A stretch of DNA of 64,000 nucleotides from Sphingopyxis fribergensis (GTDB lineage Bacteria > Pseudomonadota > Alphaproteobacteria > Sphingomonadales > Sphingomonadaceae). Each line of letters starts with the position of its first letter. Position 1 is the first letter of the stretch. The stretch lies in assembly GCF_000803645.1 (NCBI RefSeq), contig NZ_CP009122.1, positions 596,501 through 660,500 on the forward strand, written 5' to 3'. Both the position numbers and the translations under genes were made by a program. The notes beneath the pieces were generated by a model. It saw only the letters and a list, made by a program, of their open reading frames with translations, had not been told where the DNA came from and did no database searches. Shown piece by piece: positions 7,403 to 15,735 of the stretch.

Positions 7403-7982
7403 CGAGGTCGATGAAATGATGGTTACGGTGCGCGCCGACACCGGGGCGTTCCGGCGCGATATCGCCGCGCTGCGTGCCGAACTTGGCGGGCCGCTGGTCG
7501 CCGAGGCCGATCAGGCGGGGCGCGCGATCGAGCGGGCGCTGTCGCGCGCGATCGTCAGCGGCAAGCTGGGGTTCGAGGATCTGAAGCGGCTCGCGCTGTC
7601 GGTGATGGCGGATATTGCGCGCGCGGCGATTTCGAACGGGATCGGGGCGGCGATGGGCGGCGGCGGTTCGGGCGGCGGTAGCGGGAGCGGCAACTTGCTG
7701 TCGCTTGGCACCTCGATTGCGATGGCGCTGTTCGGGGCGCCGGGGCGGGCAACCGGCGGGCCGGTGAGCGCGGGGCGCGCCTATCGCGTCGGCGAGCGCG
7801 GGCCCGAGCTGTTCGTGCCGACCGCGAGCGGACGGGTCGAGGCGGCGGGCGGCGGCGTGCGTAATATCGCGATCACGGTGAATGTGCGCGGCGAGGTGGG
7901 GAATGAGCCGCAGCGGCTGGCGCAAACGGGGCGGCAGCTGGCGCGCGCGGTGCGGCGTGCGGTTGCGGCGGGAGACGAGTGA
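7395..7982 (+). CDS. Very short tail tape measure protein (GTA orfg11-like)
   Basis: 195 residues, similar to the RcGTA tape measure (about 219) and far smaller than phage ones. The N-terminal part holds the VRADTGAFRRDIAALRAEL helix. A middle hydrophobic/glycine-rich stretch (AISNGIGAAMGGGGSGGGSG) follows. The C-terminal GPVSAGRAYRVGERGPELF motif is the conserved tape-measure C-terminal segment. Tape-measure length sets tail length, so a very short tail is predicted. Start and stop both overlap neighbours. Confidence 0.88.
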   Translation: MGDEVDEMMVTVRADTGAFRRDIAALRAELGGPLVAEADQAGRAIERALSRAIVSGKLGFEDLKRLALSVMADIARAAISNGIGAAMGGGGSGGGSGSGNLLSLGTSIAMALFGAPGRATGGPVSAGRAYRVGERGPELFVPTASGRVEAAGGGVRNIAITVNVRGEVGNEPQRLAQTGRQLARAVRRAVAAGDE

Positions 7983-10306
7983 TGGGTTGGGCGTTGGTGG
8001 CCGAGGCCGAGCCGCATCATCGCCGGGGCTGGCTCAAGCGGTTCGATCCGCGCTTCTGGACGGTCGATTTCGCCCGGCCGATGATGGCGAGCGTGACGAG
8101 CGATACGCCGGGGGCGCTGCGTGTCGAGACGGTCTTTTACCGCAAGCAGGATCTGGCGGGGCTGATCTGGGAGGCCGCGGATCGGTGGGACCATCCTTTG
8201 CTCGCCTATGAGACAAAGCGCGATTTCCGGCATACGCAGCTGAAATTTCGGTGGCGGTCTGGCGGGGTGAAGCCGCTCGACGCGCTGCACGGGCCGACCT
8301 TGACGATCGAGGGGCGCGATGCGGCGGGGGCTCCGCGCGCCTGGTATGTGCGATTGTGGAACTATGCCGAAGGGACAAGTGAAAATGCCGTCGTCAGCCT
8401 CGATTTCGATGCGTTGACCGGTGGCTTCCTGTTGCCGGCCGAGGCTGATCCCGTGTGGGCGGGGGACATTGACCGGATGTTCATTTCGCTGGTGCCGCCG
8501 ACCTACGATGGCGGCGACGGGGTGCTGGGAGCGCCGGCCGCGGGCTGGGCCGAAATGAGCGACATCGCGGCTTCGGGGTCGGGTTCCGTGCTGGCGATCG
8601 GCGATGTGGTTATGCCCGAACATGCACTGGGTATCGCGAGCGGCTATGACGACAGCTATCACCTGACTCCGGCACGGCTGGTGCGGCAGATGGTGCAGCT
8701 CGGCTATCGCGGCGATGTCGTCCATTATGTGGGGATGAGCCATTATATGCGCCTCGAGGCGGCGGGCGGCGGCTTTTACGCGAGCCTGACGGGCGGGGTG
8801 CTCAATGCGCCGTGCGCGTCGTGGCATGCGGGGTTTGCGGCGGCGTGCCGCGACGCGGGGCTGGGGGTGATCTGGTCGCTCTCCTATGAGCTGTTCGATG
8901 CCTATTGCTGGGACGACTGGAAGCAGCGGGCGAGCGATGGTTCGCCCGCGCTGACCGGATGGGAGCCGCCGTCGACCCTGCTGTCGCCGGCGAATGCGGT
9001 TGCGATGGGATATTTGCAACTGGTGGCGCGGGCGTTTGTCGCGATCGGGGCGATGGCAGGACTGCCGCTGAAATTCCAGGTCGGCGAGCCCTGGTGGTGG
9101 ATCGCGAGCGGCGGGCGGATCTGCGCTTATGATGCGGCGACAACCGCCGCGCTGGGATCGGCGAGCGTGGCGATTGCCGATGTGCGTGGGCCGCTGGCGC
9201 CGCCACAATTGGCGATGCTCGATGCGTTGGGGGTCTTGCTGGCGACATCGACAGCAGCTCTGGTTGCTGCGGCGCGCGACGAGGCGGGCGCGGCGGGCCT
9301 GATGAGCCATTTGCTCGTCTATCTGCCGACGGTGCTCGACCCGGCGGCACCGGCGGCGCGGCGCGCCAATGTGCCGCTCGGGTGGGCGGCGCCGGCGTTC
9401 GATGTGCTGCAACTCGAAGATTATGACTGGGTGACCGGCGGGCGCGGGGCGGAGACGGCTGGCGCGCGGGCGGCGATGATACTGCGGCTCGGCTATCCGA
9501 TCGACGAGCAGCATTATTTTTCGGGGTTCGTGCTGTTGCCCGAGCAGCGTGCCGCATGGGCGGAGATTGCCGATGCCGCCGATGATGCGCGGCGCGCAGG
9601 GGTGGCGCGGGCCTTCGTCTGGGCGATGCCTCAGGTGGCGCGCGACGGCTTTGTGACATTCGATGGGGAGGATGAGGTGCAGGCTTTCGATGCGGTGGAT
9701 TTTCCGCTGGCGATCGGACGCGAGGCGATGGTCGCGACCGAATTTTCGACGCAGATCGTGAGCGCGCCGTCGGGGCACGAGCAGCGCGCGAGTGAGTGGG
9801 CGGAAGCGCGTATGCGCTTTGATGCAGGGCCGGGGGTCCGGTCGGAAGCCGATGTGCGGGCGCTGACCGATTTCTTTCGCGCACGGCGAGGGGCGGCGCG
9901 TGCATTCCGTTTTCGCGACCCGTTCGATGGCAGTTCGGCGGCCGATAACGCGCTGCCAACGGCAACCGACCAAATGCTCGGCACCGGCGACGGGGTGCGG
10001 CGGCAGTTTGCATTGGTCAAACGTTATGGAAACGGCGACGCGGAGCAGATGCGCAGCATTCGCCTGCCGGTCGCGACCAGCGTGCGCGTGTCGGTCGACG
10101 GGATCGAGACGGCGGCGTTCCTTGTGACGGGCGAGGGCGAGATATTGCTCGACGTCGCGCCCGCTCCAGGGGCGGCGGTGCGCGCGGGCTTTCTGTTCGA
10201 CGTGCCGGTGCGCTTTGCCGACGATCGGCTGGAGGTGAGCCGCGCGACCTTCCTGGCGGGCGAGATGGCGAGCGTGCCGCTGGTCGAGGTGAGGGCGCCG
10301 TGGTGA
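7979..10306 (+). CDS. Fused tail-tip protein: large N-terminal domain plus DUF2460/TIGR02217 (GTA orfg12-like)
   Basis: 775 residues. The C-terminal about 190 residues are the DUF2460/TIGR02217 distal tail domain (ATEFSTQIVSAPSGHEQRAS, FFRARRGAARAFRFRDPFD, and the end VPLVEVRAPW). RcGTA orfg12 is only about 210 residues. The remaining about 580 residues precede it: an opening FDPRFWTVDFARPMMASVTS, then a stretch with alternating strands and helices and aromatic/acidic motifs (VVHYVGMSHYMRLEA, GLGVIWSLSYELFDAYCWDD, KFQVGEPWWWIASGGRICAY, FDVLQLEDYDWVTGG). These resemble a glycoside-hydrolase-like TIM barrel; this is a pattern judgement only. Start and stop overlap neighbouring genes, so the fusion is not an assembly join between genes. 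Confidence 0.88.
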   Translation: MMGWALVAEAEPHHRRGWLKRFDPRFWTVDFARPMMASVTSDTPGALRVETVFYRKQDLAGLIWEAADRWDHPLLAYETKRDFRHTQLKFRWRSGGVKPLDALHGPTLTIEGRDAAGAPRAWYVRLWNYAEGTSENAVVSLDFDALTGGFLLPAEADPVWAGDIDRMFISLVPPTYDGGDGVLGAPAAGWAEMSDIAASGSGSVLAIGDVVMPEHALGIASGYDDSYHLTPARLVRQMVQLGYRGDVVHYVGMSHYMRLEAAGGGFYASLTGGVLNAPCASWHAGFAAACRDAGLGVIWSLSYELFDAYCWDDWKQRASDGSPALTGWEPPSTLLSPANAVAMGYLQLVARAFVAIGAMAGLPLKFQVGEPWWWIASGGRICAYDAATTAALGSASVAIADVRGPLAPPQLAMLDALGVLLATSTAALVAAARDEAGAAGLMSHLLVYLPTVLDPAAPAARRANVPLGWAAPAFDVLQLEDYDWVTGGRGAETAGARAAMILRLGYPIDEQHYFSGFVLLPEQRAAWAEIADAADDARRAGVARAFVWAMPQVARDGFVTFDGEDEVQAFDAVDFPLAIGREAMVATEFSTQIVSAPSGHEQRASEWAEARMRFDAGPGVRSEADVRALTDFFRARRGAARAFRFRDPFDGSSAADNALPTATDQMLGTGDGVRRQFALVKRYGNGDAEQMRSIRLPVATSVRVSVDGIETAAFLVTGEGEILLDVAPAPGAAVRAGFLFDVPVRFADDRLEVSRATFLAGEMASVPLVEVRAPW

Positions 10307-11124
10307 CGATGACGGCGGCGCCGGGCTGGCTGCGCGAAGAGCTGGTGACGCTGGCGTGGTGCTGGCGGCTGGCGCGGCGTGACGGGGTGGTCGTCGGGCT
10401 GACCTCGCACGACCGTGACCTGATGGTCGGCGGGATATTGTACCGCGCGGCGCCGGGGATGAAGCCGTCGGCGCTGGAGACGAGCGATAGCCTGGATATC
10501 GCGACGATGGACCTGGAGGGCGCGGTTACCAGCGATGCGATCGCGGCGCGCGACCTTGACGCGGGGCGCTGGGATGGGGCGGAGCTGGAGCTGTTCGTCA
10601 CCGACTGGAGCGCGCCCGGCGTTGCGCCGGTCACGGTGGCGCGCGGATCGCTGGGAGCGATCGAGCGGCGCGGGCCGGCCTTTGCGGTGGAGTTGCAGGG
10701 CGTGACGCGGCTGCTCGACCGGCCCGTATGTCCCGCAACCTCGCCGTCGTGCCGCGCGGTGCTGGGCGACCGGGCGTGCCGGGTCGATCTGGCACCGCTG
10801 TCGCATGTGCGGCGGGTCGTCGCGGTCGAGGGACGCACAGTGACGCTCGATGCCGCCGCGCCGGGGATGGCGTTCGGCGAACTCATGTGGATCGAGAGTG
10901 GCAATTGCGGACTGGCCAGCCCGGTTATCGCGGTCGAAGCGGCGGTGCTGCATCTGGCCGAAGCGCCGGCGTTCGCAGTCGCGGGACCGGTGCGCGTGCG
11001 GCTGATCGAAGGGTGCGACAAGCAGCTTGCGACGTGCCGCGGCCGCTTTGCGAATGCCGTCAATTTTCGCGGCGAGGCGCATTTGCCCGGCAATGACCTG
11101 CTGACGCGCTATCCCGGTGGGTGA
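10300..11124 (+). CDS. Baseplate hub protein, DUF2163/TIGR02218 (GTA orfg13-like)
   Basis: 274 residues from GTG at 10300; an ATG at 10309 is also possible. Family motifs: LAWCWRLARRDGVVVGLTSHDRD, GGILYRAAPGMKPSALETS, and a C-terminal phage_BR0599-like part with clustered cysteines (VCPATSPSCRAVLGDRACRV and CDKQLATCRGRFANAVNFRG). In RcGTA the homologous hub protein binds an iron-sulfur cluster through such cysteines; four well placed cysteines are kept here. The ending GEAHLPGNDLL is also family-typical. It overlaps the next gene by eight bases. Confidence 0.92.
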   Translation: MVTMTAAPGWLREELVTLAWCWRLARRDGVVVGLTSHDRDLMVGGILYRAAPGMKPSALETSDSLDIATMDLEGAVTSDAIAARDLDAGRWDGAELELFVTDWSAPGVAPVTVARGSLGAIERRGPAFAVELQGVTRLLDRPVCPATSPSCRAVLGDRACRVDLAPLSHVRRVVAVEGRTVTLDAAAPGMAFGELMWIESGNCGLASPVIAVEAAVLHLAEAPAFAVAGPVRVRLIEGCDKQLATCRGRFANAVNFRGEAHLPGNDLLTRYPGG

Positions 11125-11539
11125 GATTGGAGCGCGCGCCTTTGCGGCGGCGCGGGCGATGGTCGGGGTGGCGTTCCGGCCGCAGGGGCGTGACCCGGTG
11201 ACCGGGCTCGATTGCGTCGGGCTGGTGTGGGCGGCTTATGCGGCGGCGGGTTGCCGGCTGGTGCGGCCGGTCGGTTACCCGCTGCGTGGCTGGTCGCGCG
11301 AGCGGATTGAAGCGGCGCTGACGGCAGCGGGGTTCGTGGCGGCCGTTGGTAGCGCGCACGCGGGCGATGTCGCACTGATCGCCTATCCGGCGGGGCAGTT
11401 TCACCTGGTGATCTTGGGGAGCGCTAGCTTTGTTCATGCGCATGCTGGGTTACGGCGCGTGGTCGAGACGCCGCTCGATCGTCCCATCTGCGGCTTGGCG
11501 TGGTGGCGGCTGGAGCAATGCCCACCCCGCTGTAACTAG
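11117..11539 (+). CDS. NlpC/P60-family cell-wall peptidase of tail tip (GTA orfg14-like)
   Basis: 140 residues from GTG at 11117. The NlpC/P60 catalytic Cys is in GLDCVGLVW (Cys33) and the catalytic His in QFHLVIL (His96), followed by HAHAG; GDVALI precedes the His as usual. Such enzymes cut peptidoglycan peptide bonds so that particle DNA can cross the wall. The position between hub (orfg13) and host-specificity (orfg15) genes is that of RcGTA. Confidence 0.9.
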   Translation: MGEIGARAFAAARAMVGVAFRPQGRDPVTGLDCVGLVWAAYAAAGCRLVRPVGYPLRGWSRERIEAALTAAGFVAAVGSAHAGDVALIAYPAGQFHLVILGSASFVHAHAGLRRVVETPLDRPICGLAWWRLEQCPPRCN

Positions 11540-11554
11540 GCAGCAAGCTGCCAA

Positions 11555-11586
11555 GTCTCGCTGCCCCTCCTGCAAGCGGGAGGAGG
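11555..11586. repeat. Intergenic hairpin repeat, family E
   Basis: GTCTCGCTGCCCCTCCTGCA followed by AGCGGGAGGAGG forms a short stem-loop. The same unit occurs as one arm of the larger element at 36896-37026. It lies between the peptidase gene and the host-specificity gene. Confidence 0.65.
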
Positions 11587-11610
11587 AAATTCTCGTGTTA
11601 GGAGCGCATC

Positions 11611-13788
11611 ATGGCGACTTTGGTGCTGACGGTGGTCGGCGGGATTGTCGGGGGCCCGATCGGTGCCGCGTTCGGGGCCGCAGTCGGCCAGCAGATCGAC
11701 GCGGAGATATTCAAACCGAAGGGGCGCGAGGGACCGCGGCTGGCCGATCTGAAGATTCAGGCTTCGACCTATGGCCAGCAAATGCCGCAGCTGTTCGGGA
11801 CAATGCGCGTCGCAGGCAGTGTGATCTGGGCGACCGACCTGATCGAACGGCGCAATAAACGCGGCGGGGGCAAGGGGCGGCCGTCGACGACCGAATATAG
11901 CTATGCCGTGTCGCTGGCGATCGCACTGTCCTCGCGGCCTATCAGTGGAATCGGGCGGATATGGGCCGACGGCAATCTGCTGCGCGGGTCGAGCGGGACG
12001 TTCCAGGAACGCTGCATCTTTCGCTGGCATGACGGCAGCGAGGATCAGGCGGTCGATCCGCTGATCGCGTCGGCGCTGGGCATCGCGTCGGCCAGCGCGT
12101 TTCGCGGATGCGCCTATGCGGTGTTCGAAGAGCTGGAACTCGGCGCATTCGGCAACCGGATTCCGTCGCTGACCTTTGAAGTCGAGGCCGATCCAGCGGC
12201 AATCGATATCGGAATAGTCGGCAATAGTTTGTTGGAGGAAACCGCCCGCTGCGACGGCGAATGGCCCATTGCGGGTTATGCGGCGTCGGGCGATCGGATG
12301 CGCGATGCACTCGCGCCGCTGTTCGAGGCGGACGGCATGCGGCTGCATAGCGGGCCGGTCGGATGGCGGATGGCGCCGGCGAGCCTGACTGGGGCGCCGC
12401 TGGCGCTGGCCGATTTTCGCGAGGCGGGGCGGGGCGGGGCGCCGGGCGACCGGATCGAGCAACGCCGCGCGCCGTTGTCGTCGCTGCCGGGATCGATCCG
12501 GCTGCGGCATTATGAGCCCGAACGCGACTATCAGCTGGGCCAGCAGGCGAGCCAGGTCGCGGGGGGCGGCGTGCGCGAAGAGCGGATCGACTTGCCCGCG
12601 GTGTTGCCGGCGACCTCCGCGCGCGCGCTGGCACAGCGGCTTGCCGCCGCCGCGGCCGATGGACGCGAAACCCTGGTCTGGCGTGCCGATCTTGCGGCGC
12701 TGGCACTGACGGTCGGGCATGTCGTGGCATTGGATGATGGAAGCCGCTGGCGGCTGGCGGCGCGGACGGTTCGTGGGAGCGACATCTTGCTGGAGTTGAG
12801 GCGCCACGAGCCGCTGCCCGCCGCCGAGCTTTCGGCCGAACCGGGCGTTCCGGTCGGCGCCCCCGATTGGCCCGACGCCGTCGGGACGGTTCGCCTGTTC
12901 GACCTTCCCAACATCGGAAGTCCGGCGGCATCGGCGCCGCGGTTAGTGATTGCCGGTGCCGGCAGCAACGGCGGCTGGCGCGGCGCAGATTGCTGGTTCG
13001 TCGCGTCACCCGGTGCCGAGCCGATCCCGGTCGGCACTGTGCGTCCGGCTGCGGCACTGGGCGCGCTAACCGAGCCGCTCGGGGCCGGGAGCGATTGCCT
13101 GTTCGATCTTGCGAACATTATCGTGGTCCAGCTGGTCAATCCGGCGATGACATTGGAATCGGTCGGCGATGCCGCGCTGCTGGGCGGCGCCAACCAGGCG
13201 ATGGTGGGCGGCGAGCTTCTACAGTTCGGCGTCGCCGATATCGTCGGACCCGGGCGCTGGCGCCTGACGCGATTGCTGCGCGGGCGGGCCGGGACCGAGA
13301 GCGAAATGACCCATTTGGCCGGGGCGCCGTTCGTTCTGCTCGATGATCCGGCACTGTTGATGCTGCCCGAGACCCCAAGCGCATTGGCGGAGGGCGGCGC
13401 GGCGACCCTCGGATGGGCACCGCGGGGCGGAACGACGCTGACCGAGATTGAGGTGCCGGCGGCCGGCCGGGCGCTGCGCCCACTCGCTCCGGTGCACGGG
13501 AAAGTCCGCGCTGATGGAGCCGGCGGCGTGACGATCGACTGGGTCCGACGCAGCCGCGTCGACACGGGGTGGCGCGACCATGTCGATCAGCCGCTTGGTG
13601 AAGCAAACGAGGGGTGGCGCATCGCATTGGTGCCACCCGTTCCGGGGATCGGGCCGTGGGCAAGCGTGTCTCCGACTTTGAATATCGGTGCCGCTGACCT
13701 CGCGATGCTGCCGCCCGGTTGCACGATCGAGATTCGGCAGGTGGGGGATTTTGCCCTGTCGCCGCCCCTGTCCTTACGATTGATATAA
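11611..13788 (+). CDS. Host-specificity/tail-tip protein (GTA orfg15-like, short form)
   Basis: 725 residues; the RcGTA protein is about 1300. The N-terminus has the glycine-rich VGGIVGGPIGAAFGAAVGQQ hydrophobic stretch and LADLKIQASTYGQQMPQLFG, typical of phage-tail_3/host-specificity proteins that form the central tail spike. Further conserved parts are STTEYSYAVSLAIAL, ISGIGRIWADG, and RWRLTRLLRGRAGTE. The large TIM-barrel region of the RcGTA protein is not apparent. TAGGAG lies upstream of the ATG. Confidence 0.88.
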   Translation: MATLVLTVVGGIVGGPIGAAFGAAVGQQIDAEIFKPKGREGPRLADLKIQASTYGQQMPQLFGTMRVAGSVIWATDLIERRNKRGGGKGRPSTTEYSYAVSLAIALSSRPISGIGRIWADGNLLRGSSGTFQERCIFRWHDGSEDQAVDPLIASALGIASASAFRGCAYAVFEELELGAFGNRIPSLTFEVEADPAAIDIGIVGNSLLEETARCDGEWPIAGYAASGDRMRDALAPLFEADGMRLHSGPVGWRMAPASLTGAPLALADFREAGRGGAPGDRIEQRRAPLSSLPGSIRLRHYEPERDYQLGQQASQVAGGGVREERIDLPAVLPATSARALAQRLAAAAADGRETLVWRADLAALALTVGHVVALDDGSRWRLAARTVRGSDILLELRRHEPLPAAELSAEPGVPVGAPDWPDAVGTVRLFDLPNIGSPAASAPRLVIAGAGSNGGWRGADCWFVASPGAEPIPVGTVRPAAALGALTEPLGAGSDCLFDLANIIVVQLVNPAMTLESVGDAALLGGANQAMVGGELLQFGVADIVGPGRWRLTRLLRGRAGTESEMTHLAGAPFVLLDDPALLMLPETPSALAEGGAATLGWAPRGGTTLTEIEVPAAGRALRPLAPVHGKVRADGAGGVTIDWVRRSRVDTGWRDHVDQPLGEANEGWRIALVPPVPGIGPWASVSPTLNIGAADLAMLPPGCTIEIRQVGDFALSPPLSLRLI

Positions 13789-13799
13789 AAGGAAGAGCC

Positions 13800-14252
13800 A
13801 TGACTGACATGCCGACCACGCCACGCTTCGCGTTACCGTTACTTGGCGTAGCGCAGGCGCAGAAAGAGGTGACGCATAACGAAGCTTTGACGCTGATCGA
13901 CGCATTGGTCCATGCGGCCGTCGAAGCCGGGCCGCTTGCCGCCCCGCCCCCGGGGCCCGTCGACGGGCAATGCTGGATCGTGGGCGCGGCCCCGACGGGA
14001 GCCTGGGCGGGACAGGAAAATGCGATCGCGATCCGGACCGGGGGCGGCTGGCGATTTGCGCCGCCGCGTGAGGGGATGCGGGCGACGCGCCTGACCGACG
14101 GTGTGCGGCTTCGCTTCGACGGCGGCGCGTGGGCCATGCCGGGGGCGATCACGGAGCCTTCTGGCGGGTCGACAATCGATTCCGAAGCGCGTAGTGTTCT
14201 ATCGACACTGATCCTTCACCTCGCCGCGCAGGGTCTTCTGATATCAGCCTGA
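13800..14252 (+). CDS. DUF2793 domain protein (fibre-associated)
   Basis: 150 residues from the ATG at 13800. The DUF2793 signature is plain: TPRFALPLLGVAQAQKEVTH, NEALTLIDALVHAAVE, GPVDGQCWIVG and WAGQENAIAIRTGGGWRF. DUF2793 modules accompany phage and GTA tail fibres, often in front of receptor-binding domains; here the domain stands alone. It is the last gene of the cluster. After it, 128 bases carry the ompA leader and no recognisable rho-independent terminator. Confidence 0.88.
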   Translation: MTDMPTTPRFALPLLGVAQAQKEVTHNEALTLIDALVHAAVEAGPLAAPPPGPVDGQCWIVGAAPTGAWAGQENAIAIRTGGGWRFAPPREGMRATRLTDGVRLRFDGGAWAMPGAITEPSGGSTIDSEARSVLSTLILHLAAQGLLISA

Positions 14253-14380
14253 ATTTCCGGTCATTGGTCTGGCAAGTGCGACTTTTTGGCAACAGATTGA
14301 CGATTTGTTCGCTTGCACGGAACCAAAGCGGCGAGTAGGACGTCCTCGAGACGTATATCTCAATTGAAAGGGGAATTATT

Positions 14381-15499
14381 ATGAGGAAGCTTGCCGTCGC
14401 TCTGGCGTTGGCCTCCACCACCCTTGCGTCGCCTGTTCTGGCGCGTGACAACTCTTGGTATGTTGGTGTGGGTGCAGGCGCAATGCTCGTCGAGGACTTG
14501 GATCTCGACATCGGCACGTTCAATAATGCCGGTACGCTTGATCATCGCGCTGGCTACGACGCTGAAGGTACCGTCGGGTATGACTTCGGCGGTTTCCGTG
14601 CGGAAGTCGAAGTCGGTTATCGTGAAGCCGACATCAAGTCGGGCCGTTTCACGACTCCGGGTATCCCGCAGTCGGCTGCCGGCACTGGCGCGCCCTTCAC
14701 GGGCTCTGCTGATCTGGCCGGCGATACGAATGCGCTGAGCTTCATGGTCAACGGCATGCTCGATTTCGGTGACGACGACGGCCTTCAGGGCTTTGTCGGC
14801 GGTGGTGCCGGTATCGCTCGCGTTTCGGTCGAACCCGTCTTCGCCGGTAACTTCCTGGACGATTCGGACACGGGCTTTGCCTGGCAGGCTATTGCGGGCG
14901 TTCGCGCTCCGCTGAGCGACAACATCGATGTTGGCCTGAAGTATCGCTTCTTCAACGCCGACAATATCGACCTGGTCGACCAAGTCGGTCGCGACGTTTC
15001 GACGCGCTTCCGTTCGCACTCGATCCTGGGTACGCTGACGTTCAACTTCGGTGGTGCTCCGGCGCCGGAACCGGTGGCTCCGCCGCCGCCCCCGCCCCCG
15101 CCGCCGCCTCCCCCGCCGCCTCCGCCGCCGCCGCCGGTCGTGGAATGCGCACCCGGACCGTATATCGTGTACTTCGACTGGGATCAGTCGAACATCACGC
15201 CGGAAGCGGCTTCGACGCTCGACAACGCGATCAGCGCCTATAACCGTGGTTGCACGGGTACGCAGGTCATGCTCGCCGGTCACGCTGACCGTTCGGGTTC
15301 GGCCAAGTACAACGTCGGCCTGTCGGAACGTCGTAACACTGCGGTTCGCAGCTATCTTACCGCTCGCGGTATCTCGGATGGCTCGATCAGCGCGCAGGGC
15401 TTTGGCGAAAGCCGCCCGGCCGTTGCAACCGCCGATGGCGTCCGCAACGACCAGAACCGTCGCGTGGAAATCACTTACGGCCCGAACTCGGGCATGTAA
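14381..15499 (+). CDS. OmpA-family outer-membrane protein, barrel plus proline linker plus peptidoglycan-binding domain
   Basis: 372 residues with a signal peptide (MRKLAVALALASTTLASPVL, cut before RDNSWYVG). Residues about 22-225 look like an eight-stranded OmpA barrel (WYVGVGAGAM, GTVGYDFGGFRAEVEVGYR, NIDVGLKYRFF, STRFRSHSILGTLTFNFGG). A run of about 19 prolines links it to the OmpA C-terminal domain (YIVYFDWDQSNITPEAAS, LAGHADRSGSAKYNVGLSER), which binds peptidoglycan. Codon use (GGT, GTT, CGT) differs from the neighbouring tail genes and suggests high expression. AAAGGGGAA precedes the ATG; a strong terminator follows. Confidence 0.95.
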   Translation: MRKLAVALALASTTLASPVLARDNSWYVGVGAGAMLVEDLDLDIGTFNNAGTLDHRAGYDAEGTVGYDFGGFRAEVEVGYREADIKSGRFTTPGIPQSAAGTGAPFTGSADLAGDTNALSFMVNGMLDFGDDDGLQGFVGGGAGIARVSVEPVFAGNFLDDSDTGFAWQAIAGVRAPLSDNIDVGLKYRFFNADNIDLVDQVGRDVSTRFRSHSILGTLTFNFGGAPAPEPVAPPPPPPPPPPPPPPPPPPPVVECAPGPYIVYFDWDQSNITPEAASTLDNAISAYNRGCTGTQVMLAGHADRSGSAKYNVGLSERRNTAVRSYLTARGISDGSISAQGFGESRPAVATADGVRNDQNRRVEITYGPNSGM

Positions 15500-15539
15500 G
15501 ACCGGTTTCCGCTCCCGACAGGGACTGGAAGATAAAGAG

Positions 15540-15570
15540 GGGCGGCACCGCAAGGTGCCGCCCTTTCTTT
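15540..15570 (+). terminator. Rho-independent terminator after ompA
   Basis: A perfect ten-pair stem (GGGCGGCACC, loop GCAA, GGTGCCGCCC) is followed by TTTCTTT, 40 bases after the ompA stop. Confidence 0.93.
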
Positions 15571-15735
15571 ATGTCCGCTTTGCGCCGCGATCTTTGTTCT
15601 ATGGCGAATCCAAGATATTTCTTGCTCGTGTAGTATTATGATATACCATCACGTCGAGGGCGCAGGATTGTCTTGGCCCTAGATTGGGGTATGTGCCCAT
15701 CAATCGCGGGCGTACTCCCGAGCGGGAGAGAGACG

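Larger units (their letters stand above)
141..14252 (+). other. GTA-like capsid/tail gene cluster (prophage-derived)
   Basis: Seventeen same-strand genes, most overlapping by ATGA or GTGA, encode portal, protease, capsid, connectors, tail tube, tape measure, baseplate and tail-tip proteins in the order known for the R. capsulatus gene transfer agent (orfg3 to orfg15). The tape measure is only 195 residues, as expected for a short GTA tail. No integrase, replication, lysis or repressor gene is inside it. The terminase gene should lie just upstream of base 1 and is not visible. One reverse-strand gene at 6099-6434 interrupts the run. Whether particles are made cannot be told from the sequence. 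Confidence 0.85.

Noticed and set aside
7781..9973. Very long minus-strand frame (730 residues) antisense to the fused tail-tip gene
   Set aside because: Arg/His/Pro-rich composition without motifs; arises from codon bias of the real plus-strand gene.
13800..15499. OmpA gene considered as part of the GTA cluster
   Set aside because: It has its own leader, a different codon style and a strong terminator, and encodes a chromosomal porin-type protein; it simply follows the cluster.
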